A stretch of 16,904 bases of DNA, taken from Psilocybe azurescens. Lineage: Eukaryota > Basidiomycota > Agaricomycetes > Agaricales > Agrocybaceae. The translations under genes and the position numbers were made by a program. Location: positions 1-16,904 of the forward strand of contig JAJIRX010000398.1 in NCBI GenBank assembly GCA_023853785.1, read 5' to 3'. Position 1 is the first letter of the stretch. Every line of letters starts with the position of its first letter. This document shows, piece by piece, positions 1 to 8,880 of the stretch. Below the pieces are notes generated by a model that saw only the letters and a program-made list of their open reading frames with translations, had not been told where the DNA came from and ran no database searches.

Positions 1-1
1 A

Positions 2-1702
2 TGTTCGCCTCCCGATATTGGTGTTGTTTCTGAAACCAGCCCACGAGAGGCAGCGATGATGCTTGCTCGTCTGGCAAATCACCGGAACCCTCATATTGCT
101 ATACTAGCGCTAGCTCTGCTCGACACCTCGTGCAATCCTGCGGATATCCTTTCCACCTTCAAATATCCACCAAGGAATTCTTGAATGAGCTCGTTCGCCG
201 CTTCCCAGAACGCCCGCCACCTTTCCCGGTCCGGTCATGTCGAGGATTCTAGAGCTGATTAATGGATGGAAAGAGGGTATATGCTCTGAGAGTCGTTGGA
301 AGGAAGACTTGGGCAACATTAGGGATATGCACAGGCTCTTGACGTTCAAGGGTTACAGGTTCAGAGATGCCCAACGAAGTTCAACTGCTGCCACCAACGC
401 TGCTGCAGTAAGTGCTATCTTTCTTATTCAATCATCTCCTGACCGCATTACAGAATCTCAAAACTGCTGAAGAACTGGAGGAGGAAGATCGTGCTGCTCA
501 GTCCGCTAAGCTGCAAGAGCTCATACGACGTGGCACTCCTCGCGATCTGGCGGCTGCTCAAGAATTAATGAAATCACTCGCAGGTGCCAACCCCGATGCC
601 AAGCCAGATTATCGCTCGCAGGCCCTAACAGAGCTGAATAAGCTCGAACAGAAAGTCATTTTGCTGAATGAGATGCTCGACAATGTTGATGCTGAGAGAG
701 GGGAGCGATTTGCTACTGGCGATGCATACGATGTCAGTTTCCCTCTTTTCGATAGTTTGTTTTGGCTAATTGGTCATACAGCAAGTATCGTCGATACTTA
801 TCACAGCCAGGCCGAAGCTACAAAAATGGATATCGGACGCAGAAACCGATGATCCTGAATCGCTTGGTATGTGTATCAGAATCGATAGGCCATCTTTTCT
901 TATGGGTTTGTTCAGACACCTTCCTCCAAATAAACGACCAAATCAATACCGTTCTGTCTCGTTACGAGGCTTTCAAGAAGGGCGACTACACCTTTGCATC
1001 CAACCCTATACCCCAGGAACTAAATAACGGCGGAACAAGTTCAAATGCAGGACTGTCGTTGATCGACTTTGATGACAGTGCATCGTCAACGGCTAATGAA
1101 CCGGCATCGAATGATCTATCTGGACTCTTCTCGTCGCCGCCTATTCAGCCCCAGCCCCAGCAGCAACAACAACAGTTATTTGGGGGCGGATTAATCGGTC
1201 TGCAACAGCAGCAGCAACAACCATTCCAGACGCATTCGCCTACACCTCTTTTCCACAATGGAGCAGGATTTACAAGGCCAACGTCCATGTCGCCTCCTCA
1301 GGCGCAGTCAGCGACTCCCCAGCATCGATTGTTCTACCTGGAACGCCCCAGCCTGCACCCTTGCAATTACATATGCAATCCCAATTGCCTAACTACTTCA
1401 ACAATGTAGGAAATACTGGGAAAGCGCCAATGAACTCCGGTATGGGTATGGTTCCAGGTATGGCGATGGGTGGAATGGGGCCGAGTGGCACGGGGAGTCA
1501 GCAGCCACCATTTGCTGCCATGGGGCACCCGCAACCGTATGGTGGTAACCCTCAGCAGCAGCAGACAGGTTTCTATCCTCAGCAGCCAATGCAGCCAACT
1601 CAGCCTTCGAATACCGCGCCAGTGTCAACCTCTGGTCCTTCCCCGCCTGCAGCTGGACAGCAGGGCAAAGATCCATTCGCTGATCTAGCTGGACTGTTCT
1701 GA
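2..1702 (+). CDS. VHS-GAT domain trafficking adaptor (Tom1/GGA-like), 5' end outside window
   Basis: Probable clathrin/ubiquitin adaptor acting at the trans-Golgi or endosomes. Exons as read: 2-407, 454-732, 782-866, 916-1702, with GT..AG introns of 46, 49 and 49 bp. The first exon encodes most of a VHS domain (motifs REAAMMLARLANHRNPHIA, KEFLNELVRRFPERPP, MSRILELINGWKEG). Exons 2-4 encode a helical GAT domain (KLEQKVILLNEMLDN, then ARPKLQKWI and FLQINDQINTVLSRYEAF). A clathrin-box-like LIDFD lies at 1059-1073, poly-Q tracts at about 1156-1220, and the protein ends in DPFADLAGLF, with a DPF motif of the kind that binds AP-2. No FYVE domain and no C-terminal GAE ear domain is visible, which favours a Tom1-type over a GGA-type protein. 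Three one-base losses break the frame near 127, 228 and 1322; each is repaired by lengthening a short C or G run by one, so they are probably assembly errors. It converges on UGT1, 216 bp away. Confidence 0.85.
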
Positions 1703-1726
1703 TGTTCTGATGTTCTGATGTTCTGA
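1695..1726 (+). repeat. Four perfect tandem copies of TGTTCTGA across a stop codon
   Basis: The 8-bp unit TGTTCTGA is repeated four times without interruption. The first copy contains the TGA stop (1700-1702) of the VHS-GAT gene, and the other three lie in its 3' untranslated region. Because the stop is in the first unit, gain or loss of the later units would leave the protein unchanged. Confidence 0.95.
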
Positions 1727-1918
1727 TATTACTTTCTTATTGGTGAAGGATGTGAAAGGATTTGGATAGTAGGTGGAACGACGTGGTTATATGTAAGAAT
1801 GAAACTCGGAATCTTGTTCTTGTTATTTTCTTTCACTTCTACTGTTATTGTCGTTATTTAAGCAGATCGCAAAGGTACCTTTTCAATTCTGTGTCTGTTC
1901 TCTGTTCTGAAGAGGGTT

Positions 1919-4131
1919 TCACGACATCTCGAGACCATGCTTCTTCAAAAGACATGAAGCTCGTTCCTGCTAACACCATCATCACCCCAGGTCTTCGCAA
2001 ACTTTGCCTTTATCGCTTGTGCGTTCTTTCGTACCTCCTCTCCTTTCGGCCCTCGGCACGCATCGATGACTTCGCGAATCTCGATGCCCACAGCATCGCG
2101 TGTTCCTTGAGCCTTCCTCCCGTTCCTCAGCAATGGTCTCATACCATGATCCCCTGTCCTTACTTCGATTAGCTCGAGCGCGACTTTGAGACCTTCGCTC
2201 ATGTGCGCAGCAGCTATAGGTTGGTCGGCCTCAAAAGGCCAGCATATCCTGTGCATCGTGATCAGTTCTCAAAGTTTACCTTGGAGTAGACAACTTTACA
2301 TTGGGACCCCACTTCCAAGAGTCTCCAGGACACTGTTTTGCCCGCCATGTGTCATAAACCAACCAGTAGCCTGCAGAATAGTTTGCGAGTTAGATCAGAC
2401 TCCACGTCCTTATAACCAATTAAGGAGCGTACTGGGTGACTTAGAATGTATTGCTGAGGGACCCATTTGTAGATCAACCCAATGCCGGTTGCGTTGACCT
2501 TCTGTACAAGATCTTCCGAGATTTTGGCAAAAGGTGACGCATGGGTGATAATCTGAGGGCCGATACCCGTTAGGCGATACCTTATGTAAACCGACAAGGC
2601 TGTGGCTCACGAAGGGAAATTTCTTTTCAACCAAGGCTTCAATAACTTCATCAATATAGTCCTGAGCTGTGGGCCAGAAAATCGTGCCGAACGAGATCTA
2701 AGCGCTCGATTCGAGGCCGTTCATGCTTGAGTAAATATCGAAGGACGGGGCTATTTATAGAACAGTCAACTCACCAGGAGGACTGATTTGTCCCCATATT
2801 TTGCTTGTGCTTTCTCAAGAAATTCTTTAGCCTTGCCATAATCAGACACATTATCTGCCTTTTTGGTGGACAATAATGGCCCAATAACATGGACCTCTTT
2901 CTTCTGTTCAGCGAACCAGGATTTAAAGGCGTCTATGGACTCTTCGTCGAAGGCATATGCGGAGGTTGAAAAAACTGCATCACACTCCTTCAGGCCTCTG
3001 AATAAAACAATATAATGATGGATTCAGGTTCAAACTCAAGAGCTCAACGTGGGATCAGGACTAACGCGTCAGCCGCTATCACGATTTCGACCCACTGAGG
3101 GGCGTTGAAGGGAAGCTATTAGAGACAAACACATGGCCCGTTGACCTTATAAACATGCAGTTGAAACAGTCACAATTCTCATACCGTCTGGGGAAAGAAT
3201 TCCCAATCGTACAGGGCAGGAGCTCCTGGCACCCTGATTACTGCGCCTTCTGTACGTCTATACACCTAAAAGTCCGAAATCAGCTGTTGCTAATAATGAT
3301 GATAAAAATGAAGAGGGTCACGCTATCGCCTATTTCTTCAGCCGTGAGTCCTGTACGCGCCATCTCTGCTTCAACTCGAGAAGGAAAATCCACATCTGAG
3401 CCTCCTAATCTGGCAGGACCGAAGAGATGGATGATATGTGCGATATGACCTGTTACCCATGCAGCGATGGGCACGGAAGTACCAGAGACAGCACGCGTTG
3501 CTAGCATCTGCTGATGGGCAAAGAACTAGAAAAAGGATCCCGCAATATTATTATCGGGATCAAAGTAAGCATACACTACAAGACAATGGGTTCCGTAAAC
3601 TCACATCGAGAATGACAACATTAGGACGGGACACGGCGTTAAAAATCCGTCCTGTCATCGCACAGGTTATAGGGCTAGCTTCCCATAGATTCTGGTAGGC
3701 CGGTCTGTAAGTCTGGATAAGAGGATCGAGGAGACTGAAAAGGTCTGGCAAGTCTGATTTGAATGTACTTAAAATTCTAATAAGATGCTTATAAGTTGAA
3801 GGCTTATCCGATATCACGGTCGACGTCTCTGCATGCCGACGGCATACCTAAGACGTCTGCGAATATCATCATCCTCGTTGCCGTGGAGCTCAGCTGATAC
3901 TTCAGCTTCAGCTTTGGTCAGAAGGTTTGGGGCGAGCAAGAGAGTCACAACTGTATTTTTGTTCTCCTGCACTAGACGTGCTGCCAGTATGCAGAAAGGT
4001 TTAGCATGACCTATAGGTTAGAGCAAAAGTCAATGATGGGCTTATCAAAGCTAAGTATCTAGTTACCCACCCCACGCAGGAATACAAGAAAAGAGGAAGT
4101 GAGGGCCTGTGCTGTGGGTGCTGAGTGACAT
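1919..4131 (-). CDS. UDP-glycosyltransferase UGT1 (GT1 family), 10 exons
   Basis: Likely transfers a sugar from a UDP-sugar to a small hydrophobic acceptor; the acceptor cannot be read from sequence. Exons on the minus strand: 4131-4071, 4010-3605, 3525-3322, 3265-3185, 3115-3066, 2997-2775, 2697-2611, 2552-2433, 2370-2300, 2248-1919. The product is about 544 aa. The N-terminal domain has IPAWGHAKP, with the probable catalytic His near residue 22. The C-terminal donor-binding domain has KWVPQQYIL (about 400-408), THGGQNS (about 418-424) and PFEADQP (about 439-445), the fungal form of the UGT signature. Two single-base losses break the frame: at the GG of 3818-3819 and at the A run of 1947-1950. 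With both restored the coding length divides by three and the end aligns with UGT2 (FLKKHGLEMS against FVEKYGLDLH). I therefore call it a probable real gene with assembly errors; recent loss of function is the alternative. No signal peptide or transmembrane tail is evident. Confidence 0.85.
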
Positions 4132-4202
4132 TCTCAAGTGACGAGAAAGTTCAAGGTGGGTCAAAGGTAATCAAAAGATACATATCACAAATGGTGGCCT
4201 GG

Positions 4203-4208
4203 TTTATA
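4203..4208 (-). promoter_or_regulatory. TATA-like box upstream of UGT1
   Basis: TATAAA reads on the minus strand 72 bp upstream of the UGT1 ATG (4131), a reasonable position for a fungal TATA element. No other core promoter element was recognised. The call is positional only. Confidence 0.35.
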
Positions 4209-4855
4209 GAGTTGAGGATTACTGCTTCCAGTGACCCTACTTATAATCAGCGCATGGGGCACCGTTTTTGTAATGCAAAATGTTGTTTCTATTGACCTCC
4301 AGAGCTTTGTTGGTCCGTTTCTGATAAGCATAAGGACCAGTATCGTTACCATAAACAGTAATTCTCTAGTATATTTTTTTCGTTTGGAGTGGCAAAAACT
4401 TATTCTGGTTTTCGTGGAAACTTTGAAGGGTTGAGTGAGCAACTGTAAAATACGTCAACGAAAGTAATATCCGATTCAGGTGGGTTTACCGACGGCCGCT
4501 TTACCAACGGTAGCAATGATTTAAACCGGAAAGTGGTTTGTGTGACCATATCTCCAGGACTTAAAAAAAATAGAAAACGGTGTTATATGACTAGTGACTG
4601 TGGCAGGTGCCTTCGCCTAAATTTGCTAAGAGTAGCCAAGACGAGACCTCCTTCAGTAAGCTCATAGATTATAAACCCCCATCAATTGTGAAAAGAAACA
4701 TATTCGAACAAGAAAAAGCAAAATATAACGACAGATTCCCATGTTTGCCCCAAGTTATAACCCCAAGAAAAAAAAAACCGATAGGTCTGGTAAAGGAAAC
4801 AAGATGTGTAAATCCTACAGAATATGAGATCACTCGCCTTCTAGGTTAAATATTC
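4209..4855. other. Intergenic spacer between UGT1 and FBX1; no gene seen
   Basis: AT-rich DNA with several A/T runs. Short open frames exist, for example one opening with GTG at 4607 on the plus strand, but none has a recognisable domain or an ATG in a good context. It should hold the UGT1 promoter and the FBX1 terminator. No repeat of note. Confidence 0.6.
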
Positions 4856-6668
4856 CTACAACGGAACGGGTTTCCAGACTTCCGGAAACGGGTACCAGTT
4901 TGGTCCCACCTCGTGTAGATTGATCGTCCCATCTTCAAGACGCTCGATATCGAAATCGAGCCAGCGATCTTCGTACCGATGGCTACCCGTCCGCATGCGG
5001 TACTCGAAGCCAATTCGGAGAAGCGTTTGAACTCGGGAGGCAAGATACTTTGCGCAATCGAAGCGGTCTTGACGTTGATGGAGCACTTCTGTGTCGGGGT
5101 CGACTTCAGCATCATGTTGCCAGAAGATCATCCCGACGCGAAGTCGTTTTATATGTTTAAACTTCTGCAGTGCGTCGCCAATTAGGTCCTATACGTGCAA
5201 GTAAAGTTAAATACACAACCTGGGAATTTTTGGTAACCACTCACCCATTCAATTGGGGTGTATTGATATCCGTCCGGGGCACCATCTCGATAACCGCATA
5301 TCTCTACCTCGAGATTCTCCAGCAAAGGGCAAATTGTTCCCACCTTGGCGATAAGTGAAGGTTTTATTATGCACTCAACCATAATCCTAAGAACCTTCAG
5401 ATGCTTCCCACCGTTGGTGGCGGCCAAATCTTCCAATAAAGCACGTATCTGGACTTCGCTTCGGGCAATCGGTACCCTCGGGTGATTGATAACGGCAATG
5501 AGTGCGAGACCTTCCAAGGATGTGAAGTACTTGAACGCCGATTCCAGGTTGCACACGTTTGATGCTGCAAAGTATTTTATCTGTTGGAAAACGGTAGGCT
5601 CGGAAACATGCTGAACAGAACGAGCAGCCAGGTCGGCATCTCGTCCGGGCTCAACAATCCTAAAGTAAGGCCTTTCATTACTATGCACGTTCCGGTATGC
5701 GCTTGGGAGGGCTTTGTGGAACAGAACTCGCAAGTCCCAAAGTTTAGGCATCCGCCCGACAACGTCCGCTAGGTTCGTCGAGTCCGGTATGGCTTCGGGG
5801 CCTGTGAGGACCAGCGTCTCCAGATTCGGCCACCATGTGCCATTGAAATCATGGAGCGAGCAATAACTCCCTGACATTTGGATATATTTCAGCGACTCTG
5901 GCCTTGCGAAACAAAACAGGTTCACGAGCGCCCATCCAGGCATAATCCGAGGGAAGTACCCGCCGTTGCTGGTATCAGTTGAATGCTTTTTCCGGTACGA
6001 GCGAGTATAGTAGACGATGTCGTGGTATTTCTTATCGAAAGGACCTTCGCCAACTCTGTTTGTCTCACCGACGGGAACAAAAGACAGGCTGTCAAGATTG
6101 AATGAGGAGGCCAAGGTAGTGGGCGAAAGGCCGGCTTTGACTGGGGTGTCAGAGACTCTCATATCCTTGATAGTGGGACAAGCAACTATGGCAAGTAAGA
6201 GTGATTTGGGAGGATAGAAGGGACAAGTCATTTGAAATGTGTGGAGCCTAGACATACTCGGGAGTGCCTTCTCGAGTTTGTCCAAGTGCTTGGGTACATA
6301 TCCTTCGAACTGATGCATGGTCCCCCAAGCTGGAGGAGATAAATCGGGCCAATAATCAGGCCAATCGAGGGTGAACGTTCTGTGGATATATGATCAGTGA
6401 TTAGATCTAACTGGAGCGGAGTATTGGATTGTCTCGCGCACCTGAAATACGACCAAAGTGTCTCTGGAAAGAAATGCAGACCAATATCGCCATCATATTT
6501 CGTTGGATGTGGCCATCTGACCGAAGAGAACAATGGAGGTCGGCTGGCATAGTTGAAGTCACGAGAAACAATTCCGAGACTGCGAAGAATAAGCTGTCTT
6601 TCCTTACTGTCGAAGGTGCAGACCTCTGTTATGACCTGGCCGATAACGTCAAGATTGAGCTGCGCCAT
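4856..6668 (-). CDS. F-box-like protein FBX1 with long C-terminal (LRR-like) region
   Basis: Probable substrate-recognition subunit of an SCF-type ubiquitin ligase, by family analogy. Exons: 6668-6442, 6379-5245, 5188-4856, with two introns of 62 and 56 bp; the summed coding length is 1695 nt (564 aa plus stop) with no frame disruption. The N-terminus carries an F-box-like helix bundle (LNLDVIGQVITEVC... LRSLGIVSRDFNYASRPPLFSSVRW, about residues 4-55). The rest has irregular leucine-rich segments (NLETLVLTGPEAI, KLWDLRVLFH, HLKVLRIMVE, PLLENLEVEICGY), a pattern seen in many expanded basidiomycete F-box-like families. The C-terminus ends in WYPFPEVWKPVPL. It is the only multi-exon gene here besides the N-terminal half MFS-A whose frame needs no correction. 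FBX2 at 13.9 kb is a decayed copy on the other strand. The target protein is unknown. Confidence 0.85.
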
Positions 6669-7434
6669 AATATTGAATCGACCTAGAACGACTTTGGCGG
6701 CGAAACGGCGAAGTTGGATGGAATCTGACGCCTGCTACCGCAGGATGTGGTAGCCTGAGCCCAACTAAGCGATATCTGATATCTACAGTGAGATCGAATT
6801 CGTGGCTAAACCGTTCACAGACATGACGGTCGAAAGAAGAAGAATGCCGACCTTTCCAGAAACAAATCGTTTGCAGCCCAAAAATAGAAAAATTTGTCAT
6901 CGGCTTTGTACCGGCCCGAGCGAGACCGCTTTCTGCAAGGAGTCGAGTTGCAAGGGACTACACTTTGGATTTGCTTTTGAATTATATAGTAAGTGCTAAT
7001 TTAATTGAAGGCACTGAATCTCAAGGACTTTTCTCTGGAAATAAGTATGGCGTCACTTTGAACGATGACATGATATTTAACATTGGAAGCAAATCACCAG
7101 TGCCAACTATGGTGTTTATCCATTCTACGATGTGTACTTATTCTAGGATTAAATACATATGATAAATAAATTGAAGACAGGAGTTTAGAGGCATCAAAAT
7201 ATTTACCTAATGGTGCATCTGGCTAAAGGATAGATCAGGTCAGAGGGCGTCCATATTCCATATGATGCTTCGACCTTTCTAGTAGATCAATTCCGCCGCA
7301 CGAAAGGCTAAGAGTTATAGTCCCCTTTCTGGAAAAAAAAACAAGGTCCATGTAAAAATTCTTCCATACAAATTAGTGCTTTGTATGAAGTTGCCTGTAA
7401 AATTCAGATCTGTATATTTTGGAGCGGTTGTATT
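6669..7434. other. Intergenic spacer between FBX1 and MFS-A; no gene seen
   Basis: Holds the FBX1 5' region and the DNA lying beyond the truncated end of MFS-A. I searched the minus strand for the missing MFS exons (TM6 to TM12) and did not find them. A near-duplicate GATATCTGATATCTAC sits at about 6770-6785, and a short hairpin (8-bp arms, 7-base loop) at 7365-7387. No transposon ends or transposase fragments were recognised. Confidence 0.6.
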
Positions 7435-8583
7435 CTAACCGTGTAGGGGTAAACTGCCGCTGTGATGAGCCGGTAAAAGGGAGATTCCATTAGATGTCGG
7501 GGTTACCCACCTCCACGTTGTACGTTCAGCGATCCTAGATTGATACACGAAAGGTAAGAGTTTAAAGTTCAATTCAATATGACTTTAATACTAACCAACC
7601 TCCGCAGATAGGACCTACCACAGGTCCCAGAAGAGGAGCGAGGGAGTATATTGCTATAGCTCTCCCTCTTTCCTCCGGTGCCCACATATCCCCCAATACA
7701 CCACCTCCGACCTGAATATGTAAATACGTTTATTAAAATTGCTAAGAGGAAAGACACGTTAGAGGCTCACGGATAATGGGGCACTTCCTCCAATGCCAGA
7801 CAGGAAACCAAAGGCGATAAGTTGACTGCGATTTTGAGCAAACCCACAGCCCAAGTTCCACGCTAAATAAACGTAACTGTCAGACTCGTAAAATGGTGGT
7901 CGTATTGCCATATTTACCAAAGAAAAACAGGTTCGCGAGCTGAAGCACCCTAGACCGACCGTATATCTCGCTCAATGGTCCTAGAACCTAAAAGCTATCA
8001 GTTCTTTTGATAACCATTTCAGATAATAAAATGCGTACCAATGGCCCGACGGCTTTGTGTTTCAGAAGGTTAATAAATGCACGAGAAGCTCGATGCTGTG
8101 GCAAACGTACTATATCCCAAAATGAAGACGCTGATGGTCATCGCCAAAAGCGCCGTACTCCGTATTCCAAACTCGGCTGCGATTTGTTCAGTAGCGGGGG
8201 CGACCATAGATGATGCCACCGGGGATATAAAGGTGAAGGAGGAAACCACGAGGGTAGAACTCCATTTCTTCTTATAACTCCAACTATTTTTGAGAAAGCA
8301 CCAATAAATAACGCTGATCTATGGATTTGAATGGTGTCCTGACATACTGTTTAGGATCCGCCTTATCATTCGGGCCGTCCCAATCAACCCAAAGAGTGTC
8401 TTTCCCCGACTCTCCATGCTCCATAGTACGCTCTCTGGTAACAAATTGCTCGAGTTCCTCTTCCGAGAAACCATCTATATCGTCGAGGAGCATGCTGCTG
8501 GGTCTCACAATTGCCTGGGGTCTATGTTGCGCCTCGGGCCTACGGTGCACCGATTCGCCTGCAGCGGTGGACGTAGAACCCAT
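7435..8583 (-). pseudogene. MFS-A: N-terminal half of a DHA1-type MFS transporter, truncated
   Basis: Exons: 8583-8348, 8283-8111, 8052-8039, 7987-7918, 7862-7771, 7711-7596, 7534-7435. The frame is open throughout (801 nt, 266 aa). Exons 2-6 are 173, 14, 70, 92 and 116 nt, exactly the lengths in MFS-B. It carries the first transmembrane segments, motif A (GPLSEIYGR), the PEERGRA segment and the antiporter motif C ([15 protein letters not shown]). Homology stops at TWRWV (near 7503); about 20 unrelated residues follow before a TAG. The half with TM6-12 is absent, so it should not transport. The start is uncertain: ATG 8583 is in frame, but an acidic Ser/Glu-rich stretch continues upstream, and ATG 8666 would join it if the C run near 8629 is one base short. 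MFS-B ends 215-300 bp upstream. Confidence 0.8.
8039..8052 (-). other. 14-nt micro-exon of MFS-A
   Basis: This exon is only 14 nt, flanked by ACAAAG and GTACGC splice sites on the minus strand. It encodes most of TVGPL, joining TM2 to the loop that carries motif A. The same 14-nt exon with the same phase occurs in MFS-B, which is the main support for it. Confidence 0.75.
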
Positions 8584-8880
8584 ATGCACAGAAAGAGTGT
8601 CGCTTTCGCTTTCGCTCGTACTTTCTTGCGCCTGCTCCCGGTCGCTGAGTATGCTAAAGGCTCCATTGCGGTTTGGTTCGACTCAGAAACCACGTAAAAA
8701 TAGATTAAAACACAAATGACCTCAGATGAGCCCAATCGGGCAGCAAACTGGCGAGCCAGAGTTCATTTTCAGTTAATCGATAATTTTTTTAAAGAGGACA
8801 TACTACATAATACGAACAATAATCCCTATCGCCCTGTGCGATATGAGGCCAAACGCCATCTACAGTGTGGGTAAGTAGTA

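Noticed and set aside
412..470. Programmed frameshifting as the explanation of the broken VHS-GAT frame
   Set aside because: Three shifts of the same sign at unrelated short runs, with the same kind of lesion in neighbouring genes, fit sequencing error far better; no slippery site or downstream structure was apparent.
4607..4849. Plus-strand open frame of about 80 codons in the UGT1-FBX1 spacer
   Set aside because: It opens with GTG, has no recognisable motif, and lies in AT-rich intergenic sequence; no paralogous counterpart in the window.
7365..7387. Hairpin with 8-bp arms (CATACAAA / TTTGTATG) near the MFS-A break
   Set aside because: Too short and isolated to be transposon ends; no target-site duplication seen. 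Such hairpins are expected by chance in AT-rich DNA.
8660..8700. GGTTCGACTC resembling a tRNA B box
   Set aside because: No A box, acceptor stem or T-arm pairing can be folded around it; it lies at the likely 5' end of MFS-A.
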